A stretch of 64,000 nucleotides of DNA from Eurosta solidaginis. Its lineage: Eukaryota; Arthropoda; Insecta; Diptera; Tephritidae. Numbering within the stretch: position 1 is the stretch's first letter; every line of letters starts with the position of its first letter. This document shows, piece after piece, positions 53,891-64,000 of the stretch. A program made the translations under genes and the position numbers. The notes beneath the pieces were generated by a model, which was given only the letters and a program-made list of their open reading frames with translations, did no database searches and was not told the origin of the DNA. The stretch lies in the NCBI RefSeq assembly GCF_040869045.1, contig NC_090319.1:61414779-61478778 (forward strand), read 5' to 3'.

Positions 53891-54252
53891 AAAAAATAAT
53901 ACATGTAAGGCGCGATAACCTCCGAAGAGATCTAAGGCCGAGCTTCTCTTCCAATTTGCGTCGTGCTCCTCTTGATTTTCCCTACAAATTGGCCGGACGG
54001 GACGTACATGTTTTATGCCGACTCCGAACGACATCTGCAAGGCAGATGAGTTTTCACTGAGAGCTTTTCATGGCAGAAATACACCCGGAGCGCTTGCCAA
54101 ACAATGCCGAGGGGCGACCCCGCTTAGAAAAATTTTCTTCTAATTGAAAAACCTTATTTCTAAAATTTTTATGTTGCTTTGCCCGGGGTGCGAACCCAAG
54201 GCATACGGTGTGGTAGGCCGAGCATGCTACCATCACATCACGGTGGCTGCCA
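53891..54252 (-). mobile_element. S1 SINE, copy 6, inserted in gypsy gag
   Basis: Full-length S1 copy in reverse, tail (TTATTTTTTAG on the minus strand) at 53891 and head at 54252. It is flanked by an 11-bp duplication. The B box is altered (GGTGCGAACCC on the plus strand), but the body is close to copies 1-3, so this is a fairly recent insertion. Confidence 0.9.
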
Positions 54253-54263
54253 GTTGAGTAACT
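54253..54263. repeat. SINE target duplication, right copy
   Basis: GTTGAGTAACT; one mismatch to 53880-53890. Confidence 0.85.
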
Positions 54264-55144
54264 CCATTTGGTATATCTGTCTCCTATGCTCGGTTCCGTA
54301 TCGGCTCTCTATAGCGCCCATCAACGCTTCATAACAGTTCGGTTCGTACTCTGGGATGGTCTGTAAGGTCTCAGCAGCTGGTCTTTTTAAAGCCACGAAC
54401 AATGCAGCAACTTTATCTTCGGCATTCCAGTTGTTCGCTGTTGACGTCTTCTCAAATTGGAGCTTAAATAACTGGAAAGGAACAGAATCATCAAACGTTG
54501 GGGATTTTACCTTCAGAGTAGACGTTGAAGTGATTGGACGGTTCAATTGTAACTCCTGAATCCGATCTTTCAAAGCATCCATCTCGGCCTCCATTTTATC
54601 TTGTCGTTCACTAAAAGCCGCCAGCTGCGATGAGAATTTTTTTTCTGTGCCTCCAGCTTTGTTGAGATACGCTCTTGTTGTTCTGAAATTGTTTTTCCAA
54701 TTGTGCTTCAATCTTCGATGTTCTCCTGGGATTCCAATTATGATGACAATTGTGACGAAATTTCTGAAATGAGTGTCTCCTGTATTTCCAATTGTGATGC
54801 CATATATGTCTTCTGTTCTGCCAGTTGATGTTTGAGCAGATATTGCAGCCAAAATTGTGTTTAAGTCTGTGCTCGTAACTGTCTGCGATGTTTCGTTTTT
54901 CTCTTCAATTTTTGTTGTTGTCTCGTCGCCATCAAGATGAAAGACATACTCTTCCACGTTAATTCCTTCTGCTTCCATTGCCTCTCATAGTCGTGCTTGA
55001 AGTTTCAGTTTATTGCGGGTGTATTCAATCCACGGCTCTTCAACTCTTTCTTCAGTTGCTGGATCTTAAATTCACTCCACTTCGCCATGTCCTTGTATTC
55101 GAAATCCTCGGATTTTATTCAACAATTCCTCTTCTGACGCCAAT

Positions 55145-55645
55145 TGTAGTGAACTTAGGGAAATTCCGCTTATTCCAAATCTTCTGCTAACATTCGTATC
55201 GCTAAACTGATGAATAAATATATCCAATATTCAATAATGCAAAAATGGTCTTTATTAGAGTAGTTCACAATAACACTTAACTTCACAACCAATAGCGTGC
55301 CTAAATCAAACTGTTTACGGACTACTCAGCTTCTGCTGCTTTATACTCTCTGCCAAAATCTCTAGACGTTTCTTCTTCTAGAATCTTCTACTTGGTCATG
55401 AGCCATACGCGCGTGTATTTGTAGTGTGCAACCATATGCGTGTGTATATGTGAGCGAAGTAGTAGCTGATGATGACATGCGTTTGTGAGCATTTCTCTGC
55501 TGCTGGTATGTATATGTGTACATGACGATTAATTTGTTTACGTACATAAAAGTGTGGCAGCTTGTTTAATTGTTGTTGCGGCTTTATTTACTTAGTATCA
55601 GATTAGTGATGTGAGTATCCCTTAGTGTTACTAATATTCGTCACA
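55145..55645 (-). repeat. 5' LTR of the gypsy-type element
   Basis: 501 bp, very close to 51948-52441; differs by small indels and scattered substitutions. It would hold the promoter (TATAAAG near 55345). Confidence 0.93.
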
Positions 55646-55855
55646 ATATGTATGCGATATACAGGGCAAAGAGAAGCGGGTGAGAAACCCGTTGCTTAGA
55701 TTATTACATTGTTTAAAGTTAAACGTCACGAGGACGGATCACTTATTGAGAGCTTTGGCCAAGTTTTTGATCAATCTGGCATTATGTGTCATTTAGAACA
55801 GTAGTGCTGCTGTGCGCTTGGCCGAAAAGAAATACTTAGCGCGATATACTTGAGG

Positions 55856-56145
55856 AGATTTACGCCGGGCTTTACTTCTAATTTTCGTCGTCCAACTTAT
55901 TAACTTTTCATATCAATTGGCGGGACGGAACTTACATGTTTTGTGCCTTCCGCGAACAGCATCTATAGGGAAGATGCTGCTTCACAGAGAAATTTTTAAT
56001 GGCAGAAATAAGTCGAGTTTTTGTCAAACTTCTGCCGAAGCCGACCCAGTTTGGATGATGTTCTTTTTCCGAGACTGTTCTTGAAGCTAAGACCTTCGGA
56101 GTGGTAGGCATGTACACTATTATAAGACCAATTCGGCCGCTACTT
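55856..56145 (-). mobile_element. S1-type SINE, copy 7 (very diverged)
   Basis: Collinear S1 landmarks survive: ACTTACATGTTTTGTGCC-like, a TTTTTAATGGCAGAAATAAG segment and a GGTAGGCATGTACACTA head region. The B box is lost. Identity is low, so it is an old copy or a related family. Confidence 0.5.
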
Positions 56146-57565
56146 GACCGAATCCATGTAAAAATCAAAAATTAGGGAAATAAACTTGCTCGTGCTGGTA
56201 TGTTTCAGCGGTTGGCCAAGAGTTGGTACGTGATACAATGCCCGGTAATTCGGCTACGTACGAAAGTTATAAAAGGAATGAGCTGCAAAATCTATAGGAC
56301 GGAGTCGGCATATATTTGGACACATTCTAAAAAAAAGAAGTTGTAGCCGAAATTTATTTAAAACAGGAAGAACTAATTGCCACTTTTATTTTCAAAAGGC
56401 TTTGGGAAAAGGGTGACTTCAAATTGAGCATCAGTAAAAAGTCAACGCAGTTGACTGAGTTCGTCATCACGTTGTGCTAGCTGTTACAATTTGCAAATAA
56501 TCTGTAGGGGAATTTTATTGTTCATGGTCCATAAGGTCGATATTTTGTTTACTATTAAGTTGCGCTATGGTGGGGACGAGATATTATGCCGTGCAACATA
56601 TCACAGAACATAAATGAATTCAGTCAGGCAACTTCCGCTTATTTTTAGATTTCATTTCTGAAAACATATTTTAAAGAATAAAATATAATATCAATTAGAA
56701 GTATGTTTTCTTAATATCCGCCATACAACTTATCTTAATTTAAGGACGAAAACATGAAAATTTCTTTAGTTCTGCAAATAAATAAAATCTTTTTCTGAAT
56801 TGTAACAGAATTTTATAATAGTAAAGTCAGAGCAAAACAAAACTGGAGAAAAAAGTGATGCCGTTGCAATTTTTTAAACAAAATTTTTTAAACAAAATTT
56901 GATGTGTGTTGTTTTTAGTACACTTTTCCACTGAATAAAATAGGAGATTTGTAAAGCAACAACATTCTTATTTCTAGGGGCCTTCAAGATAGCGGCGTTA
57001 GAGCGAGAAACTGCTTACATCCGCCACCTTCTATAATTCCATTAATAATTACTAGTATTATTATAAAGCGTCAGGAGCTCGATTTACGAAAAATATGGGA
57101 CAAAGCGCCAAATAAGTGTTATTTTTTATACCCACCTGTACACAGGGTATTATAACTTTGATTGAATAACGGTTGGTTGTACAGTAGGCTGAAGCGTCAA
57201 CATATGGAAAAACATTTTTTTTCAAGTTTCAGAGTTCTAATAGGGGGGGATAGGTGCCTTATAATAACAAAAAAATACCCTCTTTTTTTATTGAAATCGG
57301 TCAATGTCTTCTGCCTCCGCAGTGCCTTCAAAATTTATAAGAACGCTAAAATGTATATGGTGAAATATTCAAATAATATATAACACTACTCGACAAAAAA
57401 ATCTCTCCAAGAATGAAAATACATTTTCATAATGTAAAATCGTCTCCTGATTCCGAATATCACATCCAGTTATTCATATATGTAATATTTAATTTGTTTA
57501 TTTATTAAGGTATTATTCTGAGAATGAATATTGAAGTTTTAAAAAGATTTTAGAAATTATATAAA
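56146..57565. other. AT-rich spacer with a small repeat-R-like piece
   Basis: 57127-57182 (ACCCACCTGTACACAGGGTA and ATAACGGTTGGTTGTACA) resembles the right tip of repeat R and related families. 57015-57040 has GCCACCTTCTAT in common with 47836-47850 (inverted). No gene is seen. Confidence 0.4.
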
Positions 57566-58035
57566 CTATTTGGCTTGAAAATCCTTTTTTGTTTCGAAAT
57601 TAGGCATCAATTTCCGCGATTCCAACTTGGCTTTTATTGCACCTAATCGTGATTTGCTTGAACACTGGTAAACGGCAGATTCGGTCGTTATCTTCACAGC
57701 TCTCTCAACAGCTTGAGTATGACAAGGAAGCTTTAAAAACAATGGTTTGTTCTCACCACCAGATTCTACAATGCCATGAATTTCTGCGTCTGATAAATTT
57801 TTCAAAAGTGGAGGCTCAGTTAAGTTTCCCTCCCAGTTTATTAAATTAGTATACGAATTAGCGTTAAAATGTATAAATGGCACGTCAAAAAGCCTAGGTG
57901 TTAAAGGTTGACTCATACTGCGTGCCTTTAGTATGCGACGTGCTGCCAACTCTCTTATGTCCTTTCTCCCATATGTTATCATCGCAAGAAGAATGTTTTC
58001 GGGATGCGCGAAATATCCGTTTCTTTGGATAACAG
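57566..58035 (-). pseudogene. Second homologue of the uncharacterised 20-kb protein
   Basis: The minus frame is open from 58035 (VIQRNGYFAHPENILLAMI) to the stop at 57566: KDIRELAARRILKARS, VPFIHFNANSYTNLINW, NLTEPPLLKNLSDAEIHGI, LKLPCHTQAVERAVKITTES and LESRKLMPNFETKKDF. It aligns in order with 20190-20662, whose LPCHTQ-like region is altered. Upstream it runs into a (TA)n tract at 58048-58112; KLSSEVFENI beyond it may be a continuation. This copy is better preserved over 150 residues than the one at 20 kb. I saw no GGGTCG-type ends nearby. Confidence 0.68.
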
Positions 58036-58047
58036 GATCTATAATCT

Positions 58048-58056
58048 ATATATTTC

Positions 58057-58115
<59 letters not shown>

Positions 58116-58130
58116 CTATATATTTTCGAA
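58048..58130. repeat. (TA)n microsatellite
   Basis: About 55 bp of almost pure TA at 58058-58112, bracketed by ATCTATATATTT-type repeats. Located at the upstream edge of the 57566-58035 ORF. Confidence 0.9.
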
Positions 58131-58825
58131 TACTTCCGAACTAAGCTTATAAAAACAATACTGATGTCTCCGTTTATAATAGATCGAAAAAATTAAGGCA
58201 CAGGCCGGCGATTAATTATAAGTCTACGAGAATTCGACGCGCACCAACATTAAACAAACCAATTTCATTATTGTTTATCTCGCCTACTATTTTTTAGTAT
58301 TAATACTATGCAACAAGTGTTTTAGGAAACATCATACCTTTTGACGAATGCAAAAATAAAATTTCTTGGGTAAAAACAGAAAATTTTTGATTGAGGACTT
58401 TCAATATAGCAGGGCTTATAAAGTCAAGGGCACATCATAATGTTGTACTAGTACGCTTAAAATTTTCGTAATTAAATTTACTACTACAAAAAAAAATTCG
58501 TTATTTTTTCAAAGTTTTTTGAACGTTTTTTGGCATAGTGGCCAAACTACTGAAGATACTTATAGAGTTAAAGGCAAAAAATGTTTATGGGAATTAATAT
58601 AATGTATAATTCAACAGTTTAAATCGAAAAAATAAAAAATGCTAATTTTTTACGTACCTATATGAAGTAGTGTTTTGCAAAATTGGGAACTTTCATATTT
58701 TCACCGCTGCGGAGGCAGTTACTCTAATCCGAATTCGACAAAATTTTGCCAGACGTAATTTAAGCCCAAAAGCCACCAGATTTTCACTATTACATTGCAG
58801 TCTGATGAAAAAAAATGTCGCTCCA
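58131..58825. other. AT-rich spacer
   Basis: No gene or repeat ends recognised. Confidence 0.35.
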
Positions 58826-59733
58826 CCCTATTGTACAGGTATGAAGGAATCGAGATTCCGATTATCAAAATCATAAGTATCGAAAAAAAATTTGATTGAG
58901 CCATGTCCGTCCGTCCGTCCATCCATTAACACGATAACTTGAGTAAATATTGAGATATCTTCACCAAATTTGGTACTCGAGCTTATCTGGACCCAGAATA
59001 GATTGGTATTGAAAACAAGCGAAATCGAATGATAACTACGTCTACTTTTTATATATAACATTTTGGAAAACACAAAAAACCTGATTATTTAGTAAATAAT
59101 ACACCTAGAATGTTGAAATTTGGCGCGTGGACTGATATTGAAACTCTTGATAAAAATTTGAATTTTTTTTTTTAAAATGGGCGTGACACCACCCACTTGT
59201 GATAAAATCAATTTTACAAATATTATTAATCATAAATCAAAAATTGTTTAACCTTTCGTAACAAGTTCGGCAGAGAGGTTGCCTTTACTATCAGGAATGC
59301 TTTGAAGAAAATATACAAGATTTTTAAAATGACCTTGGATGAATAAAATAAGCTATATCTTTCAAAAAGGGCTTTATATCATTGGTATTTCATTTCCCTA
59401 GTGGATTTATAACAACAAATAGGAAAAACTTGGGCGTGGCACCGCCCCTTTTATGACTAAGCAATTTTCTATGTTTCGGGAGCCATAACTCGAAGAAAAA
59501 TTAACGGATCGTAATAAAATTGGGTACACAAATTTTCCCTATAGCAGAAGATATTTCTAGAAAAAATTGAAGAGATCGGTTAAATCGCCTTCTTTTATAT
59601 AAAAGATTTTGTAAAAGTGCGTAGATGCAGGTAATAAGCGATTTCTAGTAAAAGTTGGAAAATATCGTTAATAACCCTGCCCTTTTTTTGTAATAACGCT
59701 TTTTAGTGCAATGGCACTTGTGTGCAGGGCCGG
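58826..59733 (-). repeat. Diverged relative of repeat R
   Basis: Shares with repeat R (inverted) TACAGGTATGAAGGAATCGA, CATGTCCGTCCGTCCGTC and TAACACGATAACTTGAGTAA, and has GGGCGTGACACCACCCAC and GGGCGTGGCACCGCCCC motifs. The rest differs, so it is a separate subfamily without a minisatellite. It ends where the hAT tip begins. Confidence 0.65.
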
Positions 59734-60790
59734 ATTAACACTCGACGGGGCCCTAGGCAACCATCAATTTGGGGGCAATTTTTTCCCCGTCCGTTCCCTT
59801 CTTTTTTCGATTAAAAAATACAAACTTATATCATTCATTACAATTTTATTGTCACAATGTAATAATATCAATAAAATGACTATCTAAATTTTAAACATGT
59901 CGTTTTCTACATTTGGTTTCGGCATATTCATCAATTATATCATCAATATCGATTTTGTTCAATAGATCTGACTCAATGCAAAGTATACCTAACATCTCGA
60001 GTCGCTCTTGTCGCGTTGTAGCTCTTTCAGCAGTTTTGATTCTTTTAATTGCGATAAGGATCGTTCGGCAGAACAATTATCATTAATCTTAAAAAAATCC
60101 GAAGAGCTATTTCTGTGCTAAGAAATACATCACCTAACTGATCTTTCATTACAATCTTATACAAATGACTATGAGTTTCTTGTGCATCCGTGTATCTGGA
60201 GTTCACGTAACTTTGGAATTGTTTGATTTCAATGACAAATTCTTCCAAATCTCTAGAATAAAAACGAACTAAGTTATTTATAGCTTCGTGGAGGTCTCCA
60301 TCACTTAGAGAAAAGTTGATGAGACATGCAAATCTCTCTGAAACTTTCATATACACTTTCACACGTCGTTTGATTTCACTGTGAAGATTGTCGATGATTT
60401 CGAGGAAAGCTTTTGTCCTAAAATCATCGCGAGGCGAAAATTCTACTTCTGGAGCATTTCCGTCATCAGGTTGTTTTTTTCTACGACGAGTACGTTTTAC
60501 GACTTCTGAATAACCTTCACCAGGTAATAATTGTTTTACTTTTTCTTCGAAATCATTTAACTCTTCACTGAATGAAACTAAACTCTCTTCTAACGATCCG
60601 TACAGATCTACTTTTTCACGTTGCGATTACTTACACACTGAACGCATAGCAGTCAAAATAGAGTTCCCTAAAATTAACATTCATCATCAGCAATGATTTC
60701 TAGAGCCTCTAATGTGATATCAAATGAATCGTAAACTGTATTCGGCGCATTCGAATGTGCTTCCCAGCGTGAAGTTGAACACAGTGTTTA
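59734..60790 (-). pseudogene. TTF-type hAT transposase remnant
   Basis: The element tip is CAGGGCCGGATTAAC at 59735-59749 (3' end on this strand). The coding part reads RWEAHSNA and VYDSFDITLEALEIIADDE (about 60780-60690), DFEEKVKQLLPGEGYSE (about 60560-60510), ERFACLINFSLSDGDLHEAI, then STEIALRIFL (60095) and, in a shifted frame, SAERSLSQLKRIKTAE and RQERLEMLGILCIES, the hAT C-terminal dimerisation motif. Several frameshifts and stops; the N-terminal zinc finger and catalytic core start are missing. Confidence 0.78.
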
Positions 60791-61437
60791 AAAACCGGCA
60801 GTTGGAATAGTAAGTCACCAAAATTTCGATTTTCATAGACTTTACTATTCGTCGACTTATTAATACATCAACAGTGTTGATTTTAACAGTCGCAAAAAGC
60901 AGCAGTCGTGAAATATGAAAATCAATGCTTTTTGCAAACTGCAAGCGACTGATATTTTGCGTTTGGTTATGATCAGGGCACGGATTCTGTTGACTTGTCC
61001 ACTTTTTTTGGTGCACGGAATACGTCTCTGGAAAATCCAGAAATCTCTCTCATCTTATCTAGATTTTAAAAGCGAAAATTTTTTAGGTCAACTTTTTCCA
61101 TTTTCTCCGTTTTTTTTGCTTATGGGTAATTTTTCTTTATTTTAGGGACATTTTTAACCATTTTCTTTAACTTGGGCAACTTCGATTTATTTGTGTAACA
61201 TTGCCAAGTTCTGAAAGTTTATTTTGCAACATAGGATAAAATTGGCAAACAAGAAAATATGGCAACTTTGCACCTTTTTGTAGTTTACCTTGTTATTTCT
61301 TTCTATCTAATTTTATTTCAATTGGTAAGAAACCATTTTGCGCCATTAATAAATTGGTTGAAAAGTTTGTTCGTGATATTTCAATTAGCAGCTCGTGGTT
61401 CTTTTGTGGTTTGTGTAGTTGAAGTTCGAAATAAAAT
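60791..61437. other. Spacer upstream of the CGGBP1-like hAT gene
   Basis: AT-rich. Probably transposon leader, but no tip was found. No gene. Confidence 0.35.
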
Positions 61438-62186
61438 ATGCCAAAACAGAAGCCATCGAAAGCCAGTCACTTAAAAAAATTGGTTGATGAATTTGGCTGT
61501 AAAATATTTTCTACTGACGGGGCAATATTATTTTGTAAAGTTTGTGAAGTTAAAGTTTTGGCTGATAAGAGATTTACATTTCAGCAACATATAGGTCGCG
61601 AAAAGCACAAGCGTGGATTGGAGCAAGTACCAGAAACAATGACTATTTCAGGGACTTATGCGACGCATTGGTTTCATCTGACATCCCAATTGGTAAACAA
61701 AATAACGTTCCTTTAAAAAATTTTTTGGAAGCTTACACAGGACGTAAGATACCCGACGAATCTACTTTGCGCAAAAACTACTTACCGCTCTGCTATGAGT
61801 CAACAATAAATAATTTAAGAGAGTGCATTGCTGGAAGAAAAATATTCATATCAATGGACGAAACAAGCGACGTTGAAGGCCGTTATATTGCCATCATTAT
61901 AGTGGGTACAATGGGGCTAGGCGAGCCATGTCAGACGTACCTTCTTACATGTGAAATGATCGAGAAAGTGAACCATACCAGCATATGTCAACTCTTTCAC
62001 AAAGCGATGACTTTACTTTGGCCAGATGGTACGAGCACATTTATATTTTGGAATTATCCTACATACATTCAGGCATATATTTCAATCATATTTAATTTTT
62101 TTTGCAGGTATTCGACATGATGACGTATTGCTTTTTGTGACAGATGCTGCTCCTTATATGGTCAAATCAGGCAAATCTATTAACAG
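61438..62186 (+). pseudogene. hAT transposase, CGGBP1-like, 3' half cut off
   Basis: ATG 61438: MPKQKPSKASHLKKLVDEFG and a BED-like finger (FCKVCEVKVLADKRFTFQQH...H, C2H2 arrangement), as in CGGBP1 and related hAT proteins. A frameshift near 61640 moves into DYFRDLCDALVSSDIP, then GRKIPDESTLRKNYLPLCYE, FISMDETSDVEGRYIA (catalytic Asp region) and EKVNHTSICQLFHKAM. A GT-AG intron lies at about 62027-62107, after LLWPD(G) and before IRHDDVLLFVTDAAPYMVKS. At 62187 the frame runs into repeat R; the C-terminal half, including the dimerisation motif, is missing. Confidence 0.82.
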
Positions 62187-64000
62187 TTTTTATACTCAGT
62201 TGAGCAGAGCTCACAGAGTATATTAACTTTGATTGCATAACGGTTGGTTGTACAGGTATAAAGGAATCGAGATAGATATACAGGCCTGTTCTGAATTCCG
62301 ATTCCGATCAATTTTTTCGGAATCGAAATGGATTGGTGTTCTCAATTTCGATTCCGACCAAAAATTATCGGTTTGAAAAGTATTGCCTCTGAGCAGTCGG
62401 AATGAAAATTAATTGGCAGATTACACACAAATGTTGCGATATTTGTCTTTCAAATAATTTTTTTTTTAATTCTTCATTTTATTTGGAAGAGTTGTATGTA
62501 TTTTTTGTTTAAATTTGAGTTAAATTGGCATAATAAATCTTTCTTTAAAAACTTCTATCAAGAAATCTATTAGGCAAACAAATCGATGCTGATCGAAATG
62601 AAGTCGACCTGTTCTGAATTCCGATCCAGCGCATTTTTACGATTCGCACGCACAATAGCACGTCTTCTTGCGTCTGCGCATCCAAAAACCATATCTGCAG
62701 GCATTTTTTAATTAAAATAAAATTTTATGATACTTAAAACAAAACACATAAACAAAAACAGCTGATTAAACTGGTTACCGAATCGGAATGAAAACGATTC
62801 GAAATCGACTTCGAATCGATTTTTTACAATCGGAATTGAGAACACCAAATAGAAACCGAGTCGAAATCAATGTCGTTTTACTTTTCATTCCGAGGCCTGA
62901 TATACTTCCATATATCAAAATCATCAGTATCGAAAAAAAATTCGATTGAGCCATGTCCGTCCGTCCGTCCGTCCGTCCGTTAACACGATAACTTGAGTAA
63001 ATTTTGAGGTATCTTGATGAAATTTGGTATGTAGGTTCCTGGGCACTCAATACCACAATAACCACGCCCACTTTTTCGATATCGAAAATTTCGAAAAATC
63101 GAAAAAGTGCGATAATTCATTACCAAATACGCATTAAGCAATGAAAATTGGTAGGTGAGTTGAGCTTATGACGCAGAATGGAAAACTAGTAAAATTTTGG
63201 ACAATGGGCGTGGCACCGCCCACTTTTAAATGAAGGTAATTTAGAAGTTTTGCAAGCTGTAATTCGGCAGTCGTTGAAGATATCATGATGGAATTTGGCA
63301 GGAACGTTACTATTATTACTCTATGTCTGCTTAATAAAAATTAGCAAAATCGGAGAACGACCACGCCCACTTTTTAAAAAAAATTTTTTTAAAATTCAAA
63401 TTTTAAAAGAAAAGTTAATATCTTTACAGCATATAAGTAAATTATGCCAACATTCAGCTCCAGTAATGATATGGTGCAACAAAATACAAAAATAAAAGAA
63501 AATTTCAAAATGGGCGTGGCTCCGCCCTTTTTCATTTAATTTGTCTATGATGCTTTTAATGCCATAAGTCGAACAAAAATTAACCAATCCTTGTGAAATT
63601 TGGTAGAGGCTTAGCTCCTAGGACGATAACTGTTTCCTGTGAAAAAGGGCGAAATCGGTTGAAGCCACGCCCAGTTTTTATACACAGTCGACCGTCTATC
63701 CTTCCGCTCGGCCCTTAACACGATAACTTGAGCAAAAATCGATATATCTTTACTAAACTCAGTCCACGTACTTATCTGAACTCACTTTGTATTGGTGTAA
63801 AAAATGGCCGAAATCCGACTATGACCACGCCCACTTTTTCTATATCGAAAATTACGAAAAATGAAAAAAAAATGCCATAATTATATACAAAATACGAAAA
63901 AAGGAATGAAACATGATAATTGTATTGGTCTATTGACGCAAAATATAACTTTAGAAAAAAACTTGGTAAAATGGGTGTGACACCTACCATATTAAGTAGA
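62187..64000 (-). mobile_element. Repeat R, copy D, runs off the window
   Basis: Begins (plus) TTTTATACTCAGTTGAGCAG, the complement of the right tip of copies A-C, and continues collinearly with them in reverse, including CCGTCCGTCCGTCCGTCC at 62957-62974, to the window edge, which corresponds to about 27245 of copy A. A 617-bp element (62282-62898) is nested in it. Confidence 0.9.
62282..62898. mobile_element. Small DNA element (AGGCCT ends) in repeat R
   Basis: Ends AGGCCTGTTCTGAATTCC and ATTCCGAGGCCT, with a GATATAC duplication at 62275-62281 and 62899-62905. Subterminal TTGGTGTTCTCAATT at 62335-62349 is inverted at 62834-62848. Repeat R copies A-C show the uninterrupted site. No ORF. An inner GACCTGTTCTGAATTCCGAT at 62608-62627 repeats the left tip, hinting at a second nested copy. 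Confidence 0.78.

Larger units (their letters stand above)
53646..55088 (-). pseudogene. Gypsy gag with N-terminal SAP-like motif, cut by a SINE
   Basis: From ATG 55088 the protein opens MAKWSEFKIQQLKKELKSRG, a SAP-type DNA-binding helix pair. A frameshift near 55000 leads to the frame that starts at 54978. A Thr/Glu-rich region, a coiled coil (AFSERQDKMEAEMDALKDRI) and the capsid core (VPFQLFKLQFEKTS, ALFVALKRPAAETLQTIP, YEALMGAIESRYG) follow. At 54252 the SINE interrupts; the last part (LQEFASDIERLAHLA...) is 53855-53646. The SAP-like start is known from some arthropod gypsy elements and may tether particles to chromatin, which is inference. Confidence 0.83.
51948..55645 (-). mobile_element. 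Gypsy-type LTR element with intact LTRs, pol core deleted
   Basis: LTRs at 51948-52441 and 55145-55645 (5' LTR on the right). Flanking duplication ATAT at 51944-51947 and 55646-55649. Internally on the minus strand: primer-binding-like TGGCGTCAGAAG two bases inside the 5' LTR, gag (55088-53646), protease (53635-52930), integrase C-terminus (52929-52453) and polypurine tract GGTGGAGGGCAG at the 3' LTR. RT, RNase H and the integrase core are missing. A SINE interrupts gag. Confidence 0.93.

Overview
This is a eukaryotic window. It is AT-rich and packed with nested, decayed transposable elements. I see no intact single-copy host gene. Element types (BEL/Pao, Ty3/gypsy, jockey-like and LOA-like LINEs, a Penelope-like fragment, hAT-type DNA transposons and MITEs, tRNA-derived SINEs), GT-AG introns in two transposon genes and a broken trypsin-like gene point to an insect. 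The mix looks like a large-genome dipteran, and a tephritid fruit fly is my best guess. That is inference from remembered repeat families, not from a species marker.

Layout. 1-6744 (-): BEL/Pao retrotransposon split by a jockey-like LINE (2468-5878, 12-bp target duplication). 7318-7560: LTR fragment. 8190-10830 (+): LOA-like LINE lacking its reverse transcriptase. 11059-13575: hAT-like element carrying a SINE and a MITE. 13960-22460 (+): Ty3/gypsy pol whose RNase H and integrase are separated by a composite DNA element (15063-21568). That element contains a copy of itself, captured LINE pieces, two MITEs, a solo LTR holding a SINE, and a larger DNA transposon with an unfamiliar ORF. 23100-24950 (-): tandemly duplicated Penelope-type GIY-YIG fragment. 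26102-28960: a ~3-kb noncoding repeat (here 'repeat R') with a 130-bp minisatellite. 29120-35640 (-): second LOA-like LINE cut by an LTR-type insertion. 36671-38240: two inverted trypsin-like pseudogenes. 38265-39190: inverted copy of the 23.9-25.5 kb segment. 39290-39925: a second SINE family, once as a palindrome. 40010-46643 (-): second BEL/Pao element, split by a long-TIR DNA transposon (41023-45967) encoding an unfamiliar spliced protein and itself split by repeat R. 48028-50594: repeat R. 51948-55645 (-): gypsy element with intact LTRs and a deleted pol core, hit by a SINE. 57566-58035: homologue of the 20-kb ORF. 58826-64000: diverged R-type repeat, a TTF-type hAT transposase remnant, a CGGBP1-like hAT transposase gene cut by repeat R, and repeat R running off the window with a MITE inside.

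How it fits together. Target duplications and restored reading frames give an order of events: host element first, then LINE, SINE or MITE insertions. Non-autonomous forms (SINEs, MITEs, deletion derivatives) outnumber potentially autonomous ones, and nearly every coding region carries stops or frameshifts. The most unusual items are the self-nested CCCTGCAG-ended element, the GGGTCG-ended transposon group with its unknown ORF, and the long-TIR transposon with its unknown spliced gene. Family identities come from motif recognition by eye; no search was run.
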